Shown piece after piece: positions 54,738 to 62,467 of a stretch of DNA of 64,000 nt. Position numbers and translations under genes: made by a program. The stretch is taken from positions 62,001 to 126,000 of the forward strand of contig NZ_SEWF01000007.1 in assembly GCF_004168285.1 (NCBI RefSeq), given 5' to 3'. Position 1 is the first letter of the stretch. Every line of letters starts with the position of its first letter. The notes below the pieces were generated by a model. It ran no database searches. It worked only from the letters and a program-made list of their open reading frames with translations, and was not told where the DNA came from. The stretch is from Emticicia agri (GTDB lineage: Bacteria > Bacteroidota > Bacteroidia > Cytophagales > Spirosomataceae).

Positions 54738-55634
54738 TTACACATCACAAATCCCTACTCCTTGTTTCAATGAAGCCAATTTATCTTTACGGGCAGGAAT
54801 AAATTCCTGAGCTACAAAACCTTTAAAGCCCGTATCAGCAATTGCTTTCATAATTGAAGGATAATACAATTCCTGTGTCTCATCTATCTCGTGTCTGCCC
54901 GGTACACCTCCCGTATGATAATGCGCAATATATTGTTGATTCTCTTTAATAGTTCTGATTACATCGCCCTCCATAATCTGCATATGGTAAATATCATAGA
55001 GCAGTTTAAAATTAGCTGATCCTATCATTTTACACAAATCTACTCCCCATTTAGTATGGTCGCACATATAGTCTTTATGGTCCACTTTGCTATTTAATAA
55101 TTCCATTACCAGAACCACTTTCTTGCTTTCGGCATAAGACAGTATTCTCTTTAAGCCCTCAGCACAGTTTTTCATCCCTTGCTCATCGTCAATAGCGGAA
55201 TCCCGATTGCCTGAAAAACAAATCAGATTGGTAAAACCTGCTTTAGCCGTCTCGTCAATCAGGTATTTGTGCCATTTTTCTAAACCTTCGTGATGTTCTT
55301 TTTTATTCCAGCCTTTCACAATTCCCCAATCTTTTGAGGTACTCGAAACCATCGCACAACTAAGTCCGTGCTTTTTAACCGTTTCAAATTCTTCTGGTTT
55401 CAATAATTCTATGGAGGCTAAACCAATATCTTTGGCCGATTTGCAGAGGGCATCTAACGGAACCGAATCATAACACCAACGACAAACGGAGTGATTGATT
55501 TTTCCTTTGAGTTCGGAACCCATTCCGATATCGGCGGCATCAATTCGGGAAGCAATTAATCCTGCTGTGGCTACAGTTGCAGCTCCACCAACAATTTTTT
55601 TCATAGCATTACGGCGAGAGTTTGAATTTTCCAT
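54738..55634 (-). CDS. Tat-exported hydroxypyruvate-isomerase-like TIM barrel
   Basis: 298 residues. The N-terminus SNSRRNAMKKIVGGAATVATAG is a twin-arginine-type signal. The mature protein starts INHSVCRWCYDSVPLDALC and has CFSGNRDSAIDDEQGMKN, VLVMELLNSKVDH, LLYDIYHMQIMEGD, and IAHYHTGGVPGRHE: the metal and substrate strands of the hydroxypyruvate isomerase (Hyi) group of the xylose-isomerase-like TIM barrels. It is first in a minus-strand operon with the toroid and arylesterase-like genes. Substrate in the periplasm unknown. Confidence 0.83.
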   Translation of the reverse strand: MENSNSRRNAMKKIVGGAATVATAGLIASRIDAADIGMGSELKGKINHSVCRWCYDSVPLDALCKSAKDIGLASIELLKPEEFETVKKHGLSCAMVSSTSKDWGIVKGWNKKEHHEGLEKWHKYLIDETAKAGFTNLICFSGNRDSAIDDEQGMKNCAEGLKRILSYAESKKVVLVMELLNSKVDHKDYMCDHTKWGVDLCKMIGSANFKLLYDIYHMQIMEGDVIRTIKENQQYIAHYHTGGVPGRHEIDETQELYYPSIMKAIADTGFKGFVAQEFIPARKDKLASLKQGVGICDV

Positions 55635-55714
55635 ACTTTTGGAAAGTATTTAAAATATGAGGGGTTGAAATTATACAAATGTATAAAATCACTCTTTTAA
55701 TCTATTCTTCGCTT

Positions 55715-56566
55715 ATGAAAAAATTATTTGCATTCAGTTTCAGTCTCTCAATACTGACACTATATATCTCCTGCCAAAAAATTGAGGAAAATGATTCTGT
55801 TATTGAAAGCCCGCCCAAGTACGTTATTGACGACGCTAAACCTGTATGGGCAGATGAATTTAACTATTCAGGTGTGCCTGATCCAACTAAATGGAGCTAC
55901 AACATTGGCGGACATGGCTGGGGCAATCAGGAAAAACAATACTATACCAAAGACGCCAAAAATGCACGTGTAGAAAATGGTGTGCTGATTATTGAGGCCA
56001 GAAAAGAAAAAATGGAAAACAATGATTATACTTCAGCACGGTTGGTAACCAAAAACAAAGCAGACTTTGTCTATGGGCGGTTTGAGATTAAAGCTAAACT
56101 CCCCAAAGGAAGAGGCACATGGCCTGCAGGTTGGATGCTGGCTACTGAAAAAAACTACGGAGCCAGCGACTGGCCGGATAACGGTGAAATTGATATTATT
56201 GAACATGTAGGTTTCGACCAGGACCGTGTACATGGCAATATTCATACAAAAGCATTTAATCATACCATTAAAACCAATAAAGGGAATAATGTGGTAGTAC
56301 CCGGGGTATCAGATGATTTTCATGTTTATGCCTGCGAGTGGACACCTGATGCCATAACTATTGAGATAGACGGCAATAAATATTTCACCTTTCCAAAGCA
56401 AAGCAATTACGGTTGGGCAGAATGGCCTTTTGATAAAAAGTTTCACTTAATACTGAATATAGCTGTTGGTGGAGGTTGGGGCGGACAAAAAGGGATAGAT
56501 GATAGTATCTTCCCTCAACGAATGGAGGTAGACTATGTGAGAGTCTACCAAGGAGTAAAAAAATAA
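55715..56566 (+). CDS. GH16-family endo-beta-glucanase/laminarinase lipoprotein
   Basis: 283 residues from ATG 55715. An ATG 36 bp upstream (55679) is in frame, but MKKLFAFSFSLSILTLYISC is the clean lipoprotein signal (Cys 20). The GH16 catalytic signature is E158-I-D-I-I-E163 in NGEIDIIEHVG, with WPAGWMLA before it and HVYACEWTPDAI after. This fits a retaining endo-beta-1,3 or 1,3-1,4-glucanase such as laminarinase. It should be attached to the cell surface or periplasm. It diverges from the hydroxypyruvate isomerase-like gene and has no SusC/SusD partner in the window. Confidence 0.92.
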   Translation: MKKLFAFSFSLSILTLYISCQKIEENDSVIESPPKYVIDDAKPVWADEFNYSGVPDPTKWSYNIGGHGWGNQEKQYYTKDAKNARVENGVLIIEARKEKMENNDYTSARLVTKNKADFVYGRFEIKAKLPKGRGTWPAGWMLATEKNYGASDWPDNGEIDIIEHVGFDQDRVHGNIHTKAFNHTIKTNKGNNVVVPGVSDDFHVYACEWTPDAITIEIDGNKYFTFPKQSNYGWAEWPFDKKFHLILNIAVGGGWGGQKGIDDSIFPQRMEVDYVRVYQGVKK

Positions 56567-56640
56567 ATGATTTATGGTGGATAGCGGGAAAAGCACTTAT
56601 AATAAGGCACTTACCATGAAACATAATTGATGAAATAAGA

Positions 56641-56670
56641 AAAGCAAGAATCAGATGACTCTTGCTTTTG
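56641..56670. terminator. Bidirectional intrinsic terminator
   Basis: AAAAGCAAGA (56641-56650) / TCTTGCTTTT (56661-56670), perfect 10-bp stem. It lies 75 bp after the GH16 gene and about 84 bp after the short minus-strand ORF. Confidence 0.78.
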
Positions 56671-56753
56671 CTCTCGTCAAACTGCTGTTGATTATTAAAA
56701 TCATCGAGCCGTTGGCCTTGGCGAACGGGCCGGTGACTTTATGGCTTATTGCC

Positions 56754-56843
56754 TTACGCTTTACACGCATTTACTGCAATTATAGCAATAAAAATCATCA
56801 CGACAACAATTTCATCAAAATATTCGTAAAAAATCTTCTTCAT
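56754..56843 (-). CDS. Possible 29-residue single-helix membrane peptide
   Basis: ATG at 56843, stop TAA at 56756-56754. The peptide starts MKKIFYEYFDEIV, has a hydrophobic run VVVMIFIAIIAV and ends NACKA, which would form one transmembrane helix with a charged N-terminus. A terminator lies downstream. No promoter core is clear and the length makes chance quite possible, so this is a tentative call. Confidence 0.3.
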   Translation of the reverse strand: MKKIFYEYFDEIVVVMIFIAIIAVNACKA

Positions 56844-57058
56844 ACTCCTTTACTTTTCCTAAAATGACTCTAATTTCCGTAAAAAGGTTGGAACTCAAGT
56901 ATTATTTATTTGTTAAGTTAAGGTAGTAGTCAGAAGGATATATTCATGGCTATAACAAGTGCGTGATTACAATGCAAATATCGCAAAGCCCTTGATACCT
57001 GCCAATACCCATTTCAGGGTATTTTTTATAAATGTTATCCGTACCAGTACGTATTAGG

Positions 57059-57703
57059 TTAAATTAATTTTCTTTCAACAGCATATTTTATCAAGCCGAC
57101 AATGGTTTTTGTATTGGTTTTACGGTAGATATTTTTTCTATGTGTCTCTACCGTTCTTTCCGAAATATACAATTGTTTCGCAATATCGGCATTCGAAAAT
57201 TCTTGTGCAATTAATTTCAGGATTTCAATTTCTCTGTCTGTCAGCCGATAGGTTTCTTCTTCCGAATCATTTCTGTTAGCAAGGCTCCTCAGAATTTCGT
57301 TTGAAACTTCTCTGCTAAAATACACATTTCCTTTAGAAACCTCGTTGATAGCTTCAATCAACTCACCTCTGCCGATGGTCTTTAGAATAAAACCCGATAT
57401 ACCTGCGTCCATAAGGTCATGCACGATTGAAACATCATATGAAACTGACAGCGCCAGTACCTTTACCTCAGGAAATTCTTTCTTTACTCTCTGTGTCAGT
57501 TCAATACCTGTCATTTTAGGCATATACAAATCCGTCAATAAAATATCTACCGGATTATGCGCCAGATACGACAAGGCAATTTTGCCATCTAATAGCTTCC
57601 CAACTACTTCAAAATTGTCAACGTCCTGTAACATGGCTTCAATTCCATCAATCAGAATTTGATGATCGTCAACAATTAAAATTTTGAGTTTGGTGGCAGT
57701 CAT
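57059..57703 (-). CDS. NarL/FixJ-family response regulator
   Basis: 214 residues. The receiver domain has D12-D13 in LIVDDHQ, phospho-acceptor D58 in LLTDLYMPK and K in FILKTIGRGE. The C-terminal LuxR-type helix-turn-helix (about 148-212) reads LTDREIEILKLIAQEFSNADIAKQLYISERTVETHRKNI. The start overlaps the end of its kinase gene by 4 bp. Target genes unknown. Confidence 0.94.
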   Translation of the reverse strand: MTATKLKILIVDDHQILIDGIEAMLQDVDNFEVVGKLLDGKIALSYLAHNPVDILLTDLYMPKMTGIELTQRVKKEFPEVKVLALSVSYDVSIVHDLMDAGISGFILKTIGRGELIEAINEVSKGNVYFSREVSNEILRSLANRNDSEEETYRLTDREIEILKLIAQEFSNADIAKQLYISERTVETHRKNIYRKTNTKTIVGLIKYAVERKLI

Positions 57704-59502
57704 TTAGAGTTAATCAGGGGAATTTCAACAATCACACTTGTCCCTCTCCCGATTGCGGAATCAAAATTAACACTTCCATTTAAATATTCCACTCTTGTTG
57801 CCACATTTTTAATTCCAATTCCATGATTTCTGGCATCTTTTGTATCAAATCCTTTTCCATTATCTTCTACAACCAGCACCAGTTCATGCTCATGTTTTAC
57901 TAGTTCTATACTCACTTTGGTTGCCTCTGCATGGCGGATAATATTACTCAGAATCTCCTGCACAATCCTGTACATCATGGTCTCTATCTTTTCGCTCAAT
58001 CTTTCTTTAATACCTATAATCTGTAACTCTATCTGCAAAACTCCTAAAGCATTGATTTTGTTAACAAATTGTTTCAATGCCGTCGATAACCCTAACTTGG
58101 TTAATGCCCCAGGCATCATATTATGAGATATTTCCCTGATTTCCTTTATACTTTCTTCTAATAAATCCAGAGAGTTCTGTATATGTTCGTTCTCTACTTT
58201 TTTCTTGGCCAGAAAATTACCTAATGCCATTCTTGCGGCAGCAAGCATCTGCCCTATTCCATCATGCAAATCACGTGCTATCCTTACCCTTTCTCTGTCT
58301 TCAGCTTCCAGAATAGCTTCTGTCCGCTGCTGCTGTGCCAGCGTTTTTTCCATAAAAAGTTTTTCAGCCGTATCCTGCATAGCTTTTAAGCGGTAGGCTA
58401 ATAAAACCATTAATACAACTATCTCTAAAAGAAATGCGCCCGCAAAATATTCTATTTCCACCAGGCGGGTTCCATTTATAATTTCATAATTACTCAAAGC
58501 TGAGTGAAATACAATAGTAGCGATAGGTAAATTGGCCAGCAAAAAATAAAAAGCTTCTTTGGCAAAATGTTGAATCCTAATACAATAGATAGCTCCAAAA
58601 ATCACATATAAGGTAGGAAACCAAAAAACCACACTTAAAATGCCACTTATGAGAGCACTGTACGAATGAAAAAGTGTATCCTTTAACGAAAGGTGGTCAA
58701 CATATAAAAACAAGAGCATAATGGTAAGCATACCAATTACTGCCCAGGTCATATAATTAAAAAATGATGTTTTCAACAAATCCCAGCGAAGGTACTTTCT
58801 GATAAATAATAAGCCGGATATTAGAAACAGAAGCGAACATACATATCTCATCCGGTTACCGGATACACCAAACGAGCCATCTACATAAAACCGGATAAAA
58901 TATCCCTGAGAAGTGCATATAAACCCAATGGCCATTAATACATATAGCCCATAAAAAAAATAGAGCATATCTTTAAAGGCAAACAGCAGAAGAAAAGAGA
59001 AGAAAACCACAAACAACAATATACCTATTACAAATCCCCAGGTATGATAGTCAGCCGAATAATAGTAATAATCAAAAGCATTTCTCTCCCATACTGTAAT
59101 AGGTACCCATATCGAACCTACTTCTTTCCTGAGTTTTATATAACAGGTAATTTCCTGATTGGCTTTCAGGGCTATAGGGAAAATAAAATTTCTATGCTTA
59201 ACAGGTCTGTCTAACTGAGGGGTATCCCATGAAAGATACTGAACATTTAATATTTTATTGTCTTCAACCGCATAAAATCTTCCTTCGTCATACAAAGGCG
59301 TAGGCAATTCTACCACAAAAGTCTGGTTGATATTAGTCGTATTTTTCAGCCTGAACTTAAACCAGTAAGCATTACCCTTAGCCCAGAAAGTAGGCGCATT
59401 GCCATTGGCTTTTTTAAAGACAAAGTTTTTAGGAAACTCCAGTATTTTCTCTATGGTAAGGGCATTACTTTTATCTAGCAGGTACATCAGCCCCAAAGGC
59501 AT
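57700..59502 (-). CDS. DISM-type sensor histidine kinase (reading frame lacks its signal peptide)
   Basis: 600 codons from ATG 59502. In order: a 7TMR-DISM extracellular domain (about 10-135, WAKGNAYWFKFRLKNTT, VGSIWVPITVWER), seven membrane helices (about 150-365), a HisKA_3 domain with H413 in RIARDLHDGIGQMLAAARM, and HATPase_c with VEDNGKGFD and NHGIGIKNVATRVEYLNG. These NarX-like kinases need a signal peptide; it is present upstream in another frame (59487-59660). The frames meet at an A9 tract (59504-59512), and one more A would fuse them. So the true gene probably runs 57700-59660 and is either slippage-controlled or mis-sequenced. Confidence 0.85.
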   Translation of the reverse strand: MPLGLMYLLDKSNALTIEKILEFPKNFVFKKANGNAPTFWAKGNAYWFKFRLKNTTNINQTFVVELPTPLYDEGRFYAVEDNKILNVQYLSWDTPQLDRPVKHRNFIFPIALKANQEITCYIKLRKEVGSIWVPITVWERNAFDYYYYSADYHTWGFVIGILLFVVFFSFLLLFAFKDMLYFFYGLYVLMAIGFICTSQGYFIRFYVDGSFGVSGNRMRYVCSLLFLISGLLFIRKYLRWDLLKTSFFNYMTWAVIGMLTIMLLFLYVDHLSLKDTLFHSYSALISGILSVVFWFPTLYVIFGAIYCIRIQHFAKEAFYFLLANLPIATIVFHSALSNYEIINGTRLVEIEYFAGAFLLEIVVLMVLLAYRLKAMQDTAEKLFMEKTLAQQQRTEAILEAEDRERVRIARDLHDGIGQMLAAARMALGNFLAKKKVENEHIQNSLDLLEESIKEIREISHNMMPGALTKLGLSTALKQFVNKINALGVLQIELQIIGIKERLSEKIETMMYRIVQEILSNIIRHAEATKVSIELVKHEHELVLVVEDNGKGFDTKDARNHGIGIKNVATRVEYLNGSVNFDSAIGRGTSVIVEIPLINSK

Positions 59503-59660
59503 ATTTTTTTTTGCCAGTTACCATCATAATTAATACTGGCAAAACCTGTACTATCTTGTGCCAAAAGCCTGGAACTCAGCAGGCTTATGATAAAAATATA
59601 AATACCCTTTTTTACCAGACCATCTGACTGAACTAATCCTGAAATGACTGGCAACTTCAT
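59487..59660 (-). pseudogene. Frame-shifted N-terminal segment (signal peptide) of the DISM kinase
   Basis: 57 codons from ATG 59660, 4 bp after the SpmAB stop. It starts MKLPVISGLVQSDGLVKK, then a hydrophobic signal segment GIYIFIISLLSSRLLAQD, then STGFASINYDGNWQKK, ending at a stop just past the A9 tract. Joined in frame it would continue NMPLGLMYLLDKSNALTIEK, a sensible start to the DISM extracellular domain. Confidence 0.65.
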
Positions 59661-59664
59661 GACA

Positions 59665-60900
59665 TTAATAGAAGAATATATAGGATACAATAATAGCCGT
59701 AACTACTCCGGCGAAATCGGCTAACAAACCTGCTACGAGAGTATAGCGTGTATGCTTGATACTAACAGAGCCAAAATACAAGGCTAATATGTAAAGAATG
59801 GTATCTGAACAAGCCTGAAAAACACATGATAACCGACCTACAAAAGAATCGGCACCGTAGGTTTTCATGGCATCAATCATCATGGCTCTTGACCCACTGC
59901 CGCTTAAGGGGTGCATTAAGGCAGTTGGCAAAGCATCTGTAAAATCAGTATTGATACCTGTAAGTCCGAATACCCATTTCATACCATCTACTATATAAGT
60001 TAAAGCCCCACAATTACGAAAAACACTGATGGCTACCAGCATACCTACCAGATAAGGAATGACTCTTACTGAAGTTTCGAATCCGTTCTTGGCTCCTTCA
60101 ATAAAGGCTGAAAATACATCTACTTTCTTATACATAGCCCCCCCAATAAAGCCCACAATAAAAATGAACAGTATCATATTACTCACTACTTTAGAAGTAG
60201 TCTCAATTTCTTCTTTCGACAACCTCGCAAAATACCAGATAACAAAACCGATAAAGGCCGTAACACCCAACAACCATGATAGCAGGGTTTTATCAAAGAA
60301 ATTGATACGTTGTTTAATACCCACAAACAACATTCCGGTAAGGGTAGCTACATAAACAGATATTAACGCAGGGATAAAAATATCAGAGGGGTCGGCAGCA
60401 TTATAAATTGCTCTTTGTGCCATTATACTTAAAGGTATTAGTACAGGGCCTGCACTATGCAGTACCATAAACATAATCTGGGCATTAGAGGCCGTATCTT
60501 TATGAGGGTTCAACTCCTGTAGGCTTTGCATGGCTTTTAAACCAAATGGTGTAGCGGCATTATCTAACCCTAACATATTGGCCGAAAAATTCATAATCAT
60601 TTGTCCATTGGCAGGGTGGTCTTTGGGTACTTCCGGAAATAACTTGCTGAAAAACGGCCCGATGATTCTTGCCATTCTTCTGATAACCCCTGCCTCCTCT
60701 CCTACTTTCAGAATACCCAGAAAAAAAGTCATGACCCCGGCCAGCGGCAAAGCTATATCCATTACTGCCAGTTTAGCAGAATCAAACATACCATCAACTA
60801 CAAGCTTGAATATTTCAGTATCGCCTGTAAAAATGAGTTTGATAAGCGCAATAACAAATGCAATAAGAAAAAATGCTACCCAAATGTAGTTTAATGCCAT
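59665..60900 (-). CDS. SpmA-SpmB fusion, nucleoside-recognition-domain membrane protein
   Basis: 411 residues, about 9-10 transmembrane helices and two Gate/nucleoside-recognition domains in tandem. The first half resembles SpmA (PLAGVMTFFLGILKVGEEAG, FSANMLGLDNAATPFGLKAM) and the second SpmB (RVIPYLVGMLVAISVFRNCGAL, ALMHPLSGSGSRAMM, FVGRLSCVFQACSDTILYILALYFGSV). In spore formers the two are separate proteins. In non-spore-forming Bacteroidota the fused form is common, with unknown transport role. It is followed 4 bp later by the DISM kinase gene, so the two are probably cotranscribed. Confidence 0.87.
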   Translation of the reverse strand: MALNYIWVAFFLIAFVIALIKLIFTGDTEIFKLVVDGMFDSAKLAVMDIALPLAGVMTFFLGILKVGEEAGVIRRMARIIGPFFSKLFPEVPKDHPANGQMIMNFSANMLGLDNAATPFGLKAMQSLQELNPHKDTASNAQIMFMVLHSAGPVLIPLSIMAQRAIYNAADPSDIFIPALISVYVATLTGMLFVGIKQRINFFDKTLLSWLLGVTAFIGFVIWYFARLSKEEIETTSKVVSNMILFIFIVGFIGGAMYKKVDVFSAFIEGAKNGFETSVRVIPYLVGMLVAISVFRNCGALTYIVDGMKWVFGLTGINTDFTDALPTALMHPLSGSGSRAMMIDAMKTYGADSFVGRLSCVFQACSDTILYILALYFGSVSIKHTRYTLVAGLLADFAGVVTAIIVSYIFFY

Positions 60901-61006
60901 AAATTTGAGATTTTAGGGTTAGATTTGTCGGGAATATAGAACAAACCGATATTAATCTGATAGGTTTTCTGTCAAAAAATCAAATTTACACAAACAAATC
61001 ATTACT

Positions 61007-61777
61007 ATGACAAAACTAAAGCTAATTTTAGGATTCTTCACTATTATACAGCTAATAGCGAGTTGTACTTCTCAAACCAAAACTGAAAATACTGATAGTC
61101 TGACGGCAGACTCAACCCAGATTCAAAAGGATACAGTAACTATAGTTGATGAGAATAAAATTCCGGAATTAGAGCAAAGAATGATAGATCAGGGATTAGT
61201 AAATATCCAGACTATCGACTCAACAATCATGGTAGAATTGAAATATTCGACTACTGATAATTTTGTACATACAGATGTTTATGGCGACTTGACACGTGCT
61301 TACATGCAACAAAAGCCTGCTGAAATGCTTGCCAAAGCCAGTAAGATACTCCAAAGCAAATATCCCAACTACAGACTACTGGTTTACGATAGTTCACGTC
61401 CTTTAACAGTACAACATAAATTCTGGGCATTGTTAGATACTGTTCCACCAATAAAGAGGGCTGACTTTGTAGCCAATCCGGCAGAAGGCTCTATTCACAA
61501 TTTCGGTTCGGCTGTTGATTTGACAGTCTATGACCTGACAACGCAAAAACCATTAGATATGGGCACTAAATACGATTATTTCGGCGATTTAGCCTACCCT
61601 ATCTATGAAGAGCAGATGTTGAAAGAAGGCAGACTCACCAAAGAACAAATTGCCAATAGATTGGTATTACGCAATGCTATGGAAAAAGCAGGCTATATGC
61701 GTATAGACAGTGAGTGGTGGCATTTTAATGCACTCTCTCGTGCAAAAGCCAAAGAATTATATAAGATTATAGAATAA
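61007..61777 (+). CDS. VanX-like D-Ala-D-Ala dipeptidase lipoprotein
   Basis: 256 residues. Lipoprotein signal MTKLKLILGFFTIIQLIASC (Cys 20). The M15D dipeptidase motifs are complete: zinc ligands H164 and D171 in SIHNFGSAVD, the catalytic E236 and third ligand H239 in SEWWH, and the arginine in YDSSRPL. VanX-type enzymes cleave D-alanyl-D-alanine. An envelope-anchored copy without vanHA neighbours suggests peptidoglycan recycling or peptide scavenging rather than vancomycin resistance. Confidence 0.88.
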   Translation: MTKLKLILGFFTIIQLIASCTSQTKTENTDSLTADSTQIQKDTVTIVDENKIPELEQRMIDQGLVNIQTIDSTIMVELKYSTTDNFVHTDVYGDLTRAYMQQKPAEMLAKASKILQSKYPNYRLLVYDSSRPLTVQHKFWALLDTVPPIKRADFVANPAEGSIHNFGSAVDLTVYDLTTQKPLDMGTKYDYFGDLAYPIYEEQMLKEGRLTKEQIANRLVLRNAMEKAGYMRIDSEWWHFNALSRAKAKELYKIIE

Positions 61778-61807
61778 GTTTTTCATCTTCCACAGTAGCT
61801 AACATTC

Positions 61808-62386
61808 ATGTTTGAAGAGATTAACGCCTATATAAAACGTTACACACTTTGCGACGAACAAGAGGTAAAGTTTTTCAACTCATTGCTTCAATATAAAACC
61901 ATTACTAAGAAAACCTTTTTGTTGCAAGAGGGAGAAATATGCAAGTTTGAGGCCTTTATCAAAAAAGGCTGTATCCGTACCTATTATATAGACCACAAGG
62001 GTGCAGAAGTAACCTTGCAATTTGCCATTGAAAACTGGTGGGTGAGCGACATTGCCAGTTTTCATGAGCAAAAGCCCAGCCGTATGTTTATTGAAACCCT
62101 AGAAGACTGTGAGTTGCTTCTACTAACGCCTGAAACCAAAGAAAAGCTCCTGATGCAAGTACCCAAATTTGAGCGGATGTTCAGGTTAATGGTACAGCGT
62201 AATCTTACCCGATTGCAAGAACGTTTGTTTCAGACCATTGCTACTACTGCCGTAGAAAAGTACCTTGACTTTATAGAACGCTACCCAACTATTCCACAAA
62301 GAGTAGCGCAACATTATATTGCTTCTTATTTAGGCTTTTCGCCGGAGTTTCTGAGTAAGGTTAGAACTAAACTGGCGAAGAAATAA
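61808..62386 (+). CDS. Crp/Fnr-family transcriptional regulator
   Basis: 192 residues. An N-terminal cyclic-nucleotide-binding-like domain (FLLQEGEICKFEAFIKKGCIRTYYID, then EVTLQFAIENWWVSDIASF) is followed by a dimerisation helix and a C-terminal helix-turn-helix with QHYIASYLGFSPEFLSKVRTKLAK, the shortened HTH typical of Bacteroidota Crp/Fnr proteins. No Fe-S cysteines. Ligand and targets unknown. It lies 30 bp after the VanX-like gene. Confidence 0.88.
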   Translation: MFEEINAYIKRYTLCDEQEVKFFNSLLQYKTITKKTFLLQEGEICKFEAFIKKGCIRTYYIDHKGAEVTLQFAIENWWVSDIASFHEQKPSRMFIETLEDCELLLLTPETKEKLLMQVPKFERMFRLMVQRNLTRLQERLFQTIATTAVEKYLDFIERYPTIPQRVAQHYIASYLGFSPEFLSKVRTKLAKK

Positions 62387-62467
62387 AACAAGTGTTTTGC
62401 TGCCAATTATTGAAGTTTTTTCAGATTTTTAATTATGCTTAGACTAAAAATTATACCTCGTCAAACA

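Larger units (their letters stand above)
56567..57058. other. Intergenic region with terminator and a possible short ORF
   Basis: 492 bp. It contains a terminator hairpin (56641-56670), a GC-rich inverted repeat around 56709-56732 (GCCGTT ... AACGGGC), and a 29-codon minus-strand ORF (56754-56843). Open frames on the plus strand through the same DNA look non-coding. The rest is AT-rich without recognised structure. Confidence 0.5.

Noticed and set aside
56655-56867. 70-codon plus-strand ORF downstream of GH16
   Set aside because: It starts inside the terminator hairpin and lies opposite the more plausible short minus-strand ORF; no family resemblance.
61007-61777. Vancomycin-resistance gene cluster
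   Set aside because: Only a VanX-like gene is present, it is a lipoprotein, and no VanH, VanA or VanRS partners are nearby.
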